Shown one piece after another: positions 1 through 8,501 of a stretch of 35,449 nucleotides of DNA. Numbering within the stretch: the stretch's first letter is position 1; the number at the start of each line of letters is the position of its first letter. The notes under the pieces are model-generated. The model had not been told where the DNA came from. It saw nothing but the letters and a program-made list of their open reading frames with translations, and did no database searches. Both the position numbers and the translations under genes were made by a program. This DNA is from Phycisphaerales bacterium (GTDB lineage: Bacteria; Planctomycetota; Phycisphaerae; Sedimentisphaerales; Anaerobacaceae), in NCBI GenBank assembly GCA_020352515.1, contig CP070678.1:3352804-3388252 (forward strand), given 5' to 3'.

Positions 1-721
1 TCTGAGCGGCTTCAACGCAAAGCCATTCAATATCATCGGCGATTGGAGGCCCTTCACCGGCGTTTTCGATGGAAACGGGCATACAATCTCCAACTTCAGA
101 TACACTGCCGCAGAGCCAGGGTACTACGGCCTCTTCAGCCACGTTGGCACACCGGGAAAAGACACCCGGATTAAAAACTTGGGATTGATCGATCCTAAAG
201 TCGATGCCGAAACAGTGCACTACGTCGGCTCGCTCATAGGGCGGCTTCATTACGGCACCATCACCGGCTGCTATGCACGCCGCGGCAGCGTTTCGGGCAA
301 TAAATGTGTTGGTGGATTGGTGGGCTGGCTGGATAACGGAAATATCACCAACTGCTATTGCAGTGTTGGCGTTAAGGGATCAGATTATTTGGGCGGGCTG
401 GTGGGATATAGTTATCGTGGCGCAATCACCAGGTGTTATTCGGTCGGCGGCGTGTCGGGTGGCGATCCTGTCGGCGGACTGTTGGGGCGCAATTTCCTGG
501 GTACGTGCAAGGACTCTCTCTGGGATATTCAAACCAGCGGCCAAGCGGCCGGTGCCTGTGGAACGGGCAAGACGACGGCCGAAATGCAAAAGCAAAGTAC
601 CTTTACAGATGCCGGCTGGGACTTCGTGGATGAGGCCGCAAACGGCGCCGAGGGTATCTGGTCGATTATAGAAGGCCGGGGCTATCCCCGCCTTCGCTGG
701 GAGCTGATTGCGGAGAAATGA
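1..721 (+). CDS. GLUG-motif surface/secreted protein, 5' truncated by window edge
   Basis: The reading frame is open from the first full codon at position 2 to a TGA at 719-721, so only the C-terminal ~239 residues are present and the start lies outside the window. It contains repeated GLUG-type units (for example VGGLVGW, LGGLVGYSYRG, VGGLLGRN), each followed by a CY-S-rich strand (ITNCYCSVGV, ITRCYSVGGV). This pattern is typical of beta-structured GLUG repeats in large surface or secreted proteins of Planctomycetota and Firmicutes. The last ~60 residues (GKTTAEMQ, AGWDFV, YPRLRWE) match the usual closing block of such proteins. No enzymatic motif is visible. Function is probably adhesion or structure at the cell surface, by inference. 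No clear terminator follows. Confidence 0.85.
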   Translation, partial: LSGFNAKPFNIIGDWRPFTGVFDGNGHTISNFRYTAAEPGYYGLFSHVGTPGKDTRIKNLGLIDPKVDAETVHYVGSLIGRLHYGTITGCYARRGSVSGNKCVGGLVGWLDNGNITNCYCSVGVKGSDYLGGLVGYSYRGAITRCYSVGGVSGGDPVGGLLGRNFLGTCKDSLWDIQTSGQAAGACGTGKTTAEMQKQSTFTDAGWDFVDEAANGAEGIWSIIEGRGYPRLRWELIAEK

Positions 722-820
722 TTTACACATATCTTTCATAGCGTCGCAAGGGTGCTCGGCCGTGCGGTTACCGATTAGGTCGGGAGAATGCAGAGCAAAG
801 CGGCCGCAATTGAAACCGGC

Positions 821-985
821 TCACTCTACGCTCAGGCACGTCGGTTCCTCTCGATTCTTCCAACGAATCGTCACTTTACCAGCCCCTTTCACACCAATAG
901 CGGCAGGAGAAACCTCGCAAATACCTCCGACTTCCGTCGTCCCTTTCGCCTCAACAGGCCTCACCGCCCACGCAATCAGCGTCTC
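821..985 (-). other. Short open frame downstream of the 560-residue gene; possible frameshifted C-terminus or gene remnant
   Basis: Immediately after the minus-strand stop at 976-978, another minus frame is open for 54 codons (985 to a TGA at 821-823), preceded by a TAA at 986-988. The translation is protein-like (segments TLIAWAVRPVEAKG, GKVTIRWKNREEP), with balanced charge and two Trp. A -1 shift at the AAG codon (985-987) would join it directly to the upstream protein. There is no convincing start codon or ribosome binding site. Codons favour G- and T-ending triplets, unlike the C-ending style of the adjacent gene, so a fragment of another gene is equally possible. Confidence 0.25.
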
Positions 986-2658
986 TTAGATCTCCAAACG
1001 CTGCCGTCTCGCTCGACCCTGATAATCTCGTCATAACCTGAGGCATCGAAATCCTCTCCGGCCACAACCACGTCATACGCGATGTCGTTCCGCAGGCATC
1101 GCTCGACTTCCCTTACGGCCGGCGCCAGAACCTCCTTGTACGTCAGCCCGAACTCGTTTTTGCGCTTGATGGTGAATATATACGAGCCGAACATATCCAG
1201 CTCCCAGCAGCTCGGCAGCGTATAACCGTACGGCAGCACTATCGCCGTTCCGGCCCGCCGCAATATCTGCTCCAGCGGCCGCCGCGGATGCTTCTTCGCG
1301 TACTCAGTGATGGCCCTCGCCAATCGAAGCTGCTCGGTATATGGCACGTGGTGGTCGTGGTCCGACGTCCAGAACCAGATATACGACGCACCAAGCTCGT
1401 ACGCCAATTCCATCGAGGCAATCCTGAGCTCCGGCTCGCTTTGCCCGTATATCGACATCCCCCATCGGGCCCCGAAAGCCCTCGCCGGGCCGATCATCTG
1501 CGAGTAGTACCACAGAAAGAGGTTCTTCGGCGTCACCGGGATGTTCGTGCCGAACTCGGCGTTGATTCGCTGGAGCATCTTGCCCCGGTCGGACCTGTCC
1601 GACTCTATGCACCAGCGGCATTCCTGGATAAATCCCGACGGATTGGCCTCGAGCTGATAGTAGCTCGTGCCCACGTACGTCTCCCATATCGGAACGCCCG
1701 GCTCTGCGAGCTTCAACGTGCCAAGGTCGATGCCCGCGCCGGCAAGCACATTGCGATAGCCCGTATTGTTGAGCCTTTCCCGAATGTGCCGCTGGATCAT
1801 CTCTACCGCCTCTTTCGGCGTCGCATCACGGGCGTATTTGCCCGCCAGCCTGCACGCCGGCTCATCGATAAACTGCCGCAGACCGAGGAAGTTCGACCGG
1901 AAAAGCTCTTCAGGAAAAGCGATTTGTGGGCTGTAACCCTCATAGAAGACCGGCCTGCGGCATATCCAGTCCACTTGCTCGCCTTTGGCCGTGAAGTAGT
2001 TGATACCCGTCGCAATCATCTCATCGTAGTTTTCCCGGGTGAAGGCCACGTAGTTGTAATTGTCCTTGCTGGTCTTTCGCCCCTTGCCGTCATCCTTGAA
2101 GTTCCGGCTGGTCCCGACAAGCAGCTCGGGATCGAACACCTGCCGCTCGATATTCTCGGGCGCCCCAATCGGCTCCGGAGCCAGAACCTCCTGGCGAATC
2201 AGCGGATGCCCCAGAAATGTACCTCTCTCGAACGGGAACTCATCCGCCGGACCGGCCGCTCGCGGGAGAAGCTCCGACCTGAAGTCGAACACCGGCAACA
2301 GCGCCTTGCCCGAACGCCGCTCCACGTATTCGATAGGCGGGCGGTTGGGTTCGGCCAGGATGTATCGCACGAAATCAATCGGCCTGTTTGCATCGCCGAC
2401 CATTGGATTGTCGTCGGCCAGAAACCAGATGCCCACCTTCTCGCCGCCCACCTTCGTGCAAGTCAACCGGTGCCAGCAAAGACCCGGCCTCCCCGGTTCC
2501 GGCGCCACCGCTATCTCGACCGACTCGACCATCTTTGCGTGTGCATTGTTCGGAAGGAGGGCCCTGTAAAGAGCGCGGGCGGACGGTTCACTCGCCCGGA
2601 CCGACGTGGCAAGGGTAAACACTACCATGACCGCCAGTCCCTTGTACAGGGCTTTCAT
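976..2658 (-). CDS. Exported protein of unknown function, possible glycosidase-like fold (560 aa)
   Basis: A Sec signal peptide is visible (residues 1-22: basic MKALYK, hydrophobic LAVMVVFTLATS, cleavage near VRA/S). The remaining ~535 residues are rich in aromatic residues, with a segment around residues 380-430 (GARWGMSIYGQ, YIWFWTSDHDHHVPY) resembling the substrate-facing loops of (beta/alpha)-barrel glycosidases; no named family can be assigned by eye. The ATG at 2658 has a strong AAGGAGG eight or nine bases upstream and lies 24 bp after the stop of the sulfatase transcribed before it. The two genes are therefore almost certainly co-transcribed from the promoter at 4202-4231. The context suggests a role in processing the sulfatase product, but this is inference. 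An open frame just past the stop (821-985) raises the possibility of a frameshifted C-terminus. Confidence 0.85.
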   Translation of the reverse strand: MKALYKGLAVMVVFTLATSVRASEPSARALYRALLPNNAHAKMVESVEIAVAPEPGRPGLCWHRLTCTKVGGEKVGIWFLADDNPMVGDANRPIDFVRYILAEPNRPPIEYVERRSGKALLPVFDFRSELLPRAAGPADEFPFERGTFLGHPLIRQEVLAPEPIGAPENIERQVFDPELLVGTSRNFKDDGKGRKTSKDNYNYVAFTRENYDEMIATGINYFTAKGEQVDWICRRPVFYEGYSPQIAFPEELFRSNFLGLRQFIDEPACRLAGKYARDATPKEAVEMIQRHIRERLNNTGYRNVLAGAGIDLGTLKLAEPGVPIWETYVGTSYYQLEANPSGFIQECRWCIESDRSDRGKMLQRINAEFGTNIPVTPKNLFLWYYSQMIGPARAFGARWGMSIYGQSEPELRIASMELAYELGASYIWFWTSDHDHHVPYTEQLRLARAITEYAKKHPRRPLEQILRRAGTAIVLPYGYTLPSCWELDMFGSYIFTIKRKNEFGLTYKEVLAPAVREVERCLRNDIAYDVVVAGEDFDASGYDEIIRVERDGSVWRSKRR

Positions 2659-2682
2659 TTCGCGCTGACCTCCTTCGTCGCA

Positions 2683-4128
2683 TTAGCGGTAATCGTCGCC
2701 GTTGAGGCTGCGGACGACGGACTTGAGCCACGCATGAAGCTCGGCCTTCATCGCCTCCGTCCGCTTGGCCCGCCCGCTGCTCAGGTCCTTCTTCTCCAAC
2801 GGATCTTCGGCGAGGTTATACAGCTCCCACCTTACGCCTTTCCTGCCCTCTATCCGGTGAAGCTTCCACGGCCAGTCGAGCCACGCTGCATGACCGCCGA
2901 AGGAATCCAGCGGATACTGTCTTGTGATCTTTGCTGCGTCGAGCCGCAGCCGCGACTCGTCGTAAACGTCCCTGCCCGCTTTTTGCGCCTCCAGAAGCTG
3001 CGCCATCCACTCCTTGCTCGGCGTCCGAATGCCGCCGGTCGGGTGATCCCAGAAGCCCATCGGCCTCGGCCTCGATTTCATCTTGCCGTCCAGCAGCGGG
3101 ACAAGGCTCACTCCGTCCAAAGGCGGCTGGCCCTCCATCCGCACCCCAACAATATCCAGCAACGTCGGGTAGATGTCCGAAGTGTTGCAGGGGACATCCG
3201 TCGTTCGCGGCCGGCCGATGCGCGCGGGCCACTCGATGATGGCCGGCACCCGCAGACCGCCTTCATAAACCCTGCCCTTGTTGGCCCGGCCCCCGGTCGT
3301 GCCAACTCCGGGAAGCCCGCCGTTGTCGCTGCAATACCACAGGATAGTGTTCTCGTGGATACCGAGCGTGCGCAGCTCCTTGCGGAGCTTCCCGAACGCC
3401 CGGTCCATGCCGGTAATCTCACCGTAGAAGTTCTGCAGCTTTTTGCTCCGGCCCTCATATAGCGCGCGGTCCCGCTCAATGGCCTCGTGCGGCCCGTGCG
3501 GTGAGCCGAACCAGACGACCGCCAGAAACGGCTCCGGCGATTCGGCGTGCTTACGGATGAATTCGATCGCCGCGTCCACGGTGACCGTCGAGCTTTCGCC
3601 CTTGGTCGCCACGGCGATACCCTCTCGGCTGAGAATCGGGTCGTTGTCGAAAAAGTTCGGCGAAGAAAACCATTCGTCGAAACCGCTCGCCCCGGGGTTC
3701 ACGGGACTGCCCTTGCAGACCGACCCAAGGTGCCATTTGCCGAAATGCCCGGTGATATAGCCGGCCTTCTTGAGGGCCTCGGCCACCGTAATCTCCTGCG
3801 GGCGAATCGAGTGGCCCCACTTGAAGCACCCGAAGCGATTGGGGTGGCGGCCGGTCATCACGCTGCCCCGGGTCGGCGAGCAGACCGGCGCCGCCGCGTA
3901 GAAGCGGTCGAAACGAAGGGCCTCGGCCGCCATCGCGTCGAAATTCGGCGTCTTGAGCACCGGATGCCCGTTGTAGGCCATGTCACCCCAGCCCTGGTCG
4001 TCGGCCATGCAGAGTATAATATTGGGTTTCTTCGACGGGCCCGCCCCCCGCGCGGGAAGACTCCCTGTCGCTGCTAAGCACACGCCCGCAGCGGCGGATT
4101 TGAGGAACTGACGGCGACTAACTTGCAT
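2683..4128 (-). CDS. Secreted formylglycine-dependent sulfatase (arylsulfatase family, Tat signal)
   Basis: Hydrolyses sulfate esters, probably on sulfated polysaccharides, outside the cytoplasm. The ATG at 4128 is chosen over an upstream in-frame codon because AAGGAG lies eight bases ahead and translation then begins with a textbook twin-arginine signal (SRRQFLKSAAAG). The sulfatase fold begins with KPNIILCMADDQGWGD (metal-binding Asp pair). The modification motif CSPTRGSVMTG places the formylglycine-forming Cys at residue 83, a Cys-type site. GKWHLG and the later SDNGG metal-binding block are present. At 481 residues it is of normal length. It is the first gene of a two-gene operon with the unknown exported protein downstream. 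No sulfatase-maturating enzyme is encoded in this window, so maturation must come from elsewhere in the genome. Individual substrate cannot be read from the sequence. Confidence 0.95.
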   Translation of the reverse strand: MQVSRRQFLKSAAAGVCLAATGSLPARGAGPSKKPNIILCMADDQGWGDMAYNGHPVLKTPNFDAMAAEALRFDRFYAAAPVCSPTRGSVMTGRHPNRFGCFKWGHSIRPQEITVAEALKKAGYITGHFGKWHLGSVCKGSPVNPGASGFDEWFSSPNFFDNDPILSREGIAVATKGESSTVTVDAAIEFIRKHAESPEPFLAVVWFGSPHGPHEAIERDRALYEGRSKKLQNFYGEITGMDRAFGKLRKELRTLGIHENTILWYCSDNGGLPGVGTTGGRANKGRVYEGGLRVPAIIEWPARIGRPRTTDVPCNTSDIYPTLLDIVGVRMEGQPPLDGVSLVPLLDGKMKSRPRPMGFWDHPTGGIRTPSKEWMAQLLEAQKAGRDVYDESRLRLDAAKITRQYPLDSFGGHAAWLDWPWKLHRIEGRKGVRWELYNLAEDPLEKKDLSSGRAKRTEAMKAELHAWLKSVVRSLNGDDYR

Positions 4129-4201
4129 CGGTGCTCTCCTTAAACTTGGCAAACCTGCGCTCATGTCACCGGCCGGCGCTCTTCACCGGCCGCCACCAGC
4201 A

Positions 4202-4231
4202 AGTATATTGCCTTTGCTGCTTCCCCGTCAA
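4202..4231 (-). promoter_or_regulatory. Sigma-70-type promoter for the sulfatase operon
   Basis: On the minus strand, TTGACG (4226-4231) is separated by 18 bp from TATACT (4202-4207). Transcription would start near 4195, leaving a ~67-nt leader before the sulfatase ATG at 4128. The -35, spacing and -10 are identical to those of the tRNA-Lys promoter in this window. Confidence 0.65.
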
Positions 4232-4331
4232 CCGCCCCTTGAATGTACATCAGCCGCCTGGCTCGTTAAGACAGTTGCTTTCGCTTTGAGTGGCCTACTG
4301 CGAACCGCCCACTGCCGGCGGTCTCTGGTTT

Positions 4332-5486
4332 CTACCGCCACTGGATCGGCTGGATAGTTATTGTGTCGTTTTCGACCTTCAAATGTGCATACAAGCCGCT
4401 CTCGGCGCTCTCCATGAGTTCCCTGGCTCTTGTCCGGCATTGATCGACGCTGGCCTTGCTACCCTCCAGCTTGCCTTTGGCGTTGAGATATTCCTGCTCC
4501 AACCCATCTCGAGCCTTCTTGTTCTGCAATATCTCGTTCACCTTCGCCTGTTTTGAGAGAAGCTCGGCAAGCTCGACGTATGCGGCTATCCTGATCTCTT
4601 CGAGCTTCCCGCGCGCGCCCTCGGCAAGAGTCGGAGATTTCTCCATCAAGCCTTCAACCGCCTTCTTTCTCGCCTCAACGCCCGCCAAATCAACCCTTAT
4701 CAGCCACTTCTGCGTCTCGAGCGCCCGGTATGATTCGGCCCCGACCTCCTCGGTCGCCTCGTACCTGGCTTCGATTTTCGAGAAACGTTCGCGGGCCTGC
4801 TGAAGCGCCGCCTCTAATCCGGCGAGGCGTGCCGTTTCTCTTTTGCTCTCCGCGATCGATCCCTCCTTGTACTGGTCCGCTTGCGTGTTATAGACAAGAA
4901 TCAGGGCCCGGGCTATCTCTTCCACGCGCTGTGGTGTCGAAGCGAGAATCTGAAATTCATGCAGCACGGGTGTCTTTGGCGGCTGTTTTCCGCCTCCCAT
5001 CCCGGGCCCCATATACATCATCTCGTCAATCATTTGACCCTCGTACTCCATGCCGGCGGGACCGGCCTCGCCTTCGCCAAGCTCTTGCGCGTCCCCTTTA
5101 CCATCCGATCCCGGCTCAATCACGCGGTAGCGGATTGCCCGCCCGCCCTGCGTGGAGAGAAAGCGCCGAACATCTTCCGACGGCAAATACTCTTGGGGTG
5201 TTGTTTCAACCATACCGGACAGAGTCCGGCGCAGGACGACCGGCCTGACCAAAGGACTCGTACCATGATCGCTGGTTGGCCACATGGGGCCGTAGCCGCG
5301 GACGATGCCGATGTACTGGCTTTCCATCAACAGAGCATCCTGCCGGGACCCCTCAATAGAGTATGGAGTGTCCAGCAGTTTGACCTTGACCTGTTCTTGT
5401 GCCGCCAATGCGCCCGCCGAGACGATTGCTGGCAGAACCACTGCAATAATGTGCAGCTTCAAAACGGAATTTCTTGTGTTAATCAT
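4332..5486 (-). CDS. Exported coiled-coil protein of unknown function, third gene of the sigma-factor operon (384 aa)
   Basis: A signal peptide (residues ~1-29: HIIAVVLPAIVSAGALAA) is followed by a ~130-residue globular segment with a Gly/Met-rich stretch (MMYMGPGMGGG). From about residue 195 to 365 there is a long charged heptad-like region rich in Glu, Ala, Lys and Arg, predicted to form coiled coils. The start at 5486 has GGGAGG upstream. It follows the putative anti-sigma gene by 24 bp and is therefore probably part of the sigma-factor operon. The architecture (exported, short N-domain, long helical arm) recalls envelope-stress or chain-length-type periplasmic proteins, but no family is recognised. 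It could be a sensor or an output of the ECF system; both are inference. Confidence 0.8.
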   Translation of the reverse strand: MINTRNSVLKLHIIAVVLPAIVSAGALAAQEQVKVKLLDTPYSIEGSRQDALLMESQYIGIVRGYGPMWPTSDHGTSPLVRPVVLRRTLSGMVETTPQEYLPSEDVRRFLSTQGGRAIRYRVIEPGSDGKGDAQELGEGEAGPAGMEYEGQMIDEMMYMGPGMGGGKQPPKTPVLHEFQILASTPQRVEEIARALILVYNTQADQYKEGSIAESKRETARLAGLEAALQQARERFSKIEARYEATEEVGAESYRALETQKWLIRVDLAGVEARKKAVEGLMEKSPTLAEGARGKLEEIRIAAYVELAELLSKQAKVNEILQNKKARDGLEQEYLNAKGKLEGSKASVDQCRTRARELMESAESGLYAHLKVENDTITIQPIQWR

Positions 5487-5510
5487 GGCGTGTTCCTCCC
5501 GGTTAGAAGG

Positions 5511-5951
5511 TTATTGCTTCCTTGCCGCAAGCGTATCAGGATAAGTTTCCGCAACATACCGAAGAATATCTTCCGCAAACTCCCGGCCGCCGGGCTGCTC
5601 CGAAAGCACCTGCGCCGAGGCGCAGAGCCTGGCGGAATCTACCTCTCGCTGTATCATGATGGCTATCTCCCGGCTGGACAGTTCGGTCCTGCCTTTGCCG
5701 CGCGTGGTGAACGTTGCTGCGGCCCACCATACAATGCAGGCCAGGCCCACCGCCAGGCAGGCCGCCACTGCCGCCACCCTGCGATTGCCGTATAGTCTCA
5801 AGAACCGCACCGGCTTGCGCCGCCGCGCCGAAACCACCGACAGAAGCCTCTGTTCCACTTCCGGCGGAACCTCCGGCTGCTCAATCTGCCTAAGCTCCCT
5901 CTCCAGGTCCCTGCTCCAATCCTTGTCACCTTTGCCACTGTGCCCGGCCAT
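5511..5951 (-). CDS. Single-pass membrane protein, putative anti-sigma factor (146 aa)
   Basis: The gene starts 2 bp after the stop of the ECF sigma factor, with GGGAGG upstream of the ATG at 5951; an in-frame start further upstream inside the sigma gene is less likely. The first ~55 residues are hydrophilic and cytoplasmic (conserved-looking EVPPEVEQRLLSVV helix before a basic RRRKPVR patch). A transmembrane helix spans about residues 59-80 (VAAVAACLAVGLACIVWW), and ~65 residues follow outside. Size, topology and tight linkage to an ECF sigma gene are those of an anti-sigma factor. However, a zinc-binding HXXXCXXC motif (ZAS domain) is absent, so the assignment rests on context. It would hold the sigma factor inactive until an envelope signal is received. 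Confidence 0.65.
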   Translation of the reverse strand: MAGHSGKGDKDWSRDLERELRQIEQPEVPPEVEQRLLSVVSARRRKPVRFLRLYGNRRVAAVAACLAVGLACIVWWAAATFTTRGKGRTELSSREIAIMIQREVDSARLCASAQVLSEQPGGREFAEDILRYVAETYPDTLAARKQ

Positions 5952-5953
5952 GC

Positions 5954-6505
5954 CTATATCCTCCCGTCCAGAGATGATTTGAGCTTCCTGAGAGCCTCGC
6001 TCGTGCGCCACTTGACCGTCCCGACCGGCTCGCCGAGAACGCGGCTCATCTGTGAGTAACTGAGCTTCTGAAAGTAATGCAGTATAACGGCTGTCCGGTC
6101 GGGCCTCTCCAGCTCGTCCAGAGCTTCATACAGAAGACGGCAGCGCTCACCGGCCACTGCCGATGCCACCGGCCCCCCGGGCATGCCCGCAGAATCACCG
6201 CTTGTGTTCGGCAGCGCATCACGGCTGACCCTCTCACGATACCCTCTGCGCTGCGAGTCGATGAATTTGCCGTAGGCGATTCTATGCAGCCATGTCATGA
6301 AGAAAGCGCCTCCCCGAAAGTCGTCCAGTTTCTTCAGCGCCGCCAGAAGCGTTTCCTGCGAAAGGTCCTCGGCCGCGCCCGCGTCCCCGGTAAGATGCAA
6401 AAGAAAGCGGTAAACGGTTCGCACTATCGTCACACACGCCTTGGGGTCTCCTTCCCGAAAACCTTTGAGCAAATGCCATTGGCGTATCTTCGAGGCCATT
6501 ATCAC
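5954..6505 (-). CDS. ECF-type RNA polymerase sigma factor
   Basis: The 183-residue protein has the two-domain layout of extracytoplasmic-function sigma factors. Region 2 lies at about residues 25-95 (LTGDAGAAEDLSQETLLAALKKL and a TWLHRIAYGKFIDSQRR promoter-melting/-10 helix); region 4 is at about 120-180 (LERPDRTAVILHYFQKLSYSQ, then GTVKWRTSEALRKLKSSL, the -35-binding helix-turn-helix). A GTG at 6505 has GAGAGG five bases upstream; an ATG two codons later (6499) is an equally acceptable start. It heads an operon with a membrane protein and an exported coiled-coil protein. A TATGAT block at 6540-6545 could serve as its -10, without a good -35, which would fit autoregulation by an ECF holoenzyme. 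Divergent to the sulfatase at 6751, which it might control. Confidence 0.92.
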   Translation of the reverse strand: MIMASKIRQWHLLKGFREGDPKACVTIVRTVYRFLLHLTGDAGAAEDLSQETLLAALKKLDDFRGGAFFMTWLHRIAYGKFIDSQRRGYRERVSRDALPNTSGDSAGMPGGPVASAVAGERCRLLYEALDELERPDRTAVILHYFQKLSYSQMSRVLGEPVGTVKWRTSEALRKLKSSLDGRI

Positions 6506-6654
6506 GTTGTCCTCTCGTATCTACCCTGTTAAACGATATATCATAGCCGAGTGTTGGTGAAAAAACAGGAAAATAGCCGAAAACTCCACGATTCGGCTCT
6601 TCCTGCTGATGCCCTGCGACAAAGAACGCGCTTTGGCCAAAGAACCGGTCCCTG

Positions 6655-6684
6655 CTTACATCGAGATTGCCAATCCGGTATAAT
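6655..6684 (+). promoter_or_regulatory. Sigma-70-type promoter for the plus-strand sulfatase
   Basis: CTTACA (6655-6660), 18-bp spacer, then a perfect TATAAT (6679-6684) followed by GC. The predicted start near 6691 gives a leader of ~60 nt before the ATG at 6751. The -35 matches four of six consensus bases. Confidence 0.6.
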
Positions 6685-6750
6685 GCGCGTTGCGCGGGGA
6701 CGCTGCCCCCTGCATCTTTGAAAATCAGTCTTGATGAGGATATTGCCGCT

Positions 6751-8295
6751 ATGAACAGACGAGAATTCCTGAAAGCCGCCTCCGCCGGAATCCTGACATT
6801 GGCGCCGCTGCCGTCCCTGCTGCGGGCCTCCAGGCGCCGGACCCGCCCCAACATCCTGCTGATAATGGCCGACGACATGGGCTATTCCGACCTCGGCTGC
6901 TACGGTTCAGAGATCAGCACGCCCAACCTCGACGCCCTGGCCGCCGAGGGACTTCGCTTCACGCAGTTCTACAACTGTGCCAAGTGCGCGCCGACACGCG
7001 CCACCCTGCTCACCGGCCAGTACGACCAGGCCGTCGGAACCGCCAACATGGAGCACGGCGCCACCTTCGGCGAGATCCTGCGGGCCGCCGGCTACAGGAC
7101 AATAGTCTCCGGCAAATGGCACCAGAGGCCGCTGCCCACCACGCGAGGATTCGACAGGTATTTCGGCCTCGCCGACGGCTGCTGCAACTACTTCAACCCC
7201 GGCACCGCCGCCAGGCCCGGAGAGGGCGCCCCCGGCAGAAAGAGACGCGCCCCGCGCCGCTGGGCAATCGAAGGGCGGGCCATAATGGGCTACGTCCCGC
7301 AGGGCAAGGACTTCTACACCACCGACGCCTTCGCCGACTACGCCGTTGAAAGGCTCGAACAATACAAGGACCAGGACAAACCCATCCTGCTCTATATGCC
7401 CTTTACCGCCCCGCATTACCCGCTGCACGCCCGGCCCGCAGACATCGACAAGTATCGCGGCAAGTACAGGATCGGCTGGGACGAAATCCGCAGCCGCCGG
7501 TACAAACGCCAGATCGAGATGGGTATCATCGACCCGAAATTCGCCTGCTCGCCGCGCGACGAGCGCGTCAAAAGCTGGGATTCGCTCACGGACAAGCAAA
7601 AGGACGAAGAGGACCTCAAGATGGCCGTCTATGCCGCCATGATCGAGTCCATGGATCGCGCCATAGGCCGCGTCTTTGCAAAGCTCAAACAAATCGGCCG
7701 ATGGCAAAACACCGTCGTGCTCTTTCTATCCGACAACGGCGGCTGCGCCGAAACGCCCGACACCACGCCCAACATACCGCCCGGACCGGTCGAGAGCTAC
7801 CGCGCCCTGGGCCCGCCCTGGGCCAACGCGAGCAACACGCCGTATCGTAAGTACAAATCGACCGACTACGAGGGCGGCAACTGCACGCCCTTTATCGCCC
7901 GCTGGCCCGGCGTCATCAAGCCCGGACAGATAACCGACCAGGTGGGTCACATCATCGACATCGCCCCGACGTTCATGGAGATAGCCGGCGCCGCCTACCC
8001 CGACAGTATCGACGGACGAAAGCTAAAAAAGCCCGCCGGAAAGTCGCTCCTGCCCATCTTCAAGGGCCGCCCCAGAGAAGGCCACGATGTTCTCTACTGG
8101 CAGTACGGAAGTGCAAAGGCCGTCCGGCAGGGCAGCTTCAAGCTCGTCAAGTACGGCCGCGCCGACTGGCAGCTCTACGACCTCGCCCAAGACAGAACCG
8201 AGCTGCACGATATCGCCCAAAAACACCCCGACAAAACCCGCCAAATGGCCGAAATGTGGCAAAAATGGTGGGATGCCTGCAAAAAGACAAGCTGA
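6751..8295 (+). CDS. Secreted formylglycine-dependent sulfatase (Tat signal, 514 aa)
   Basis: The ATG at 6751 is preferred because it yields a short n-region followed by a twin-arginine-like signal (NRREFLKAASAG) and has GAGG upstream; the frame is open for 28 more codons 5' without a ribosome binding site. RPNILLIMADDMGYSDLGCYG carries the first metal-binding Asp pair. CAPTRATLLTG gives a formylglycine Cys at residue 79. SGKWH and a LSDNGG block complete the sulfatase active site. The family is the arylsulfatase A/N-acetylgalactosamine-6-sulfatase group (S1), common in marine Planctomycetota on algal glycans. It is monocistronic, divergent from the ECF sigma operon with 245 bp between, and convergent with the next gene. 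The substrate cannot be fixed from sequence. Confidence 0.95.
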   Translation: MNRREFLKAASAGILTLAPLPSLLRASRRRTRPNILLIMADDMGYSDLGCYGSEISTPNLDALAAEGLRFTQFYNCAKCAPTRATLLTGQYDQAVGTANMEHGATFGEILRAAGYRTIVSGKWHQRPLPTTRGFDRYFGLADGCCNYFNPGTAARPGEGAPGRKRRAPRRWAIEGRAIMGYVPQGKDFYTTDAFADYAVERLEQYKDQDKPILLYMPFTAPHYPLHARPADIDKYRGKYRIGWDEIRSRRYKRQIEMGIIDPKFACSPRDERVKSWDSLTDKQKDEEDLKMAVYAAMIESMDRAIGRVFAKLKQIGRWQNTVVLFLSDNGGCAETPDTTPNIPPGPVESYRALGPPWANASNTPYRKYKSTDYEGGNCTPFIARWPGVIKPGQITDQVGHIIDIAPTFMEIAGAAYPDSIDGRKLKKPAGKSLLPIFKGRPREGHDVLYWQYGSAKAVRQGSFKLVKYGRADWQLYDLAQDRTELHDIAQKHPDKTRQMAEMWQKWWDACKKTS

Positions 8296-8302
8296 TTGTC
8301 TT
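8281..8302 (-). terminator. Weak intrinsic terminator at the convergent end of two operons
   Basis: AAGACAA (8284-8290) and TTGTCTT (8296-8302) form a 7-bp stem with a 5-nt loop that includes the TGA of the plus-strand sulfatase. Read on the minus strand the stem runs into TTTTT, so it could end the operon coming from 13.3 kb. The stem has only two G-C pairs, so efficiency is doubtful. Confidence 0.35.
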
Positions 8303-8501
8303 GGTGCAGCTCTTACTCGCTTGAATTGCATGCCGAGCTAATCACGGCGCAGTGCGAGCAGATAATAGACCGCACCAGAACGCAAGGGCAAGATCCAAAC
8401 CTCATTAGTCACGCGCCTATCGAAAGCTCTTGTCCAGGCTTGTCCACTCTGTAAAATCGCTTTAGTCGGCCCGCCGGGCGAGCTGTTCCGTGAGGCGCCG
8501 G

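Noticed and set aside
1288..3462. A 724-codon open frame on the plus strand
   Set aside because: It lies wholly opposite two well-supported minus-strand genes (unknown exported protein and sulfatase). Its composition (very rich in Arg, Pro, Leu, His) is typical of antisense frames in GC-rich DNA.
4304..4322. 6-bp hairpin ACCGCC/GGCGGT after the coiled-coil gene
   Set aside because: No T-run follows on the minus strand and the stem is short; not a convincing terminator.
6907..7707. A 266-codon minus-strand frame within the plus-strand sulfatase
   Set aside because: It is antisense to a gene with complete sulfatase motifs and is dominated by Gly, Ala, Val and Asp without any recognisable domain.
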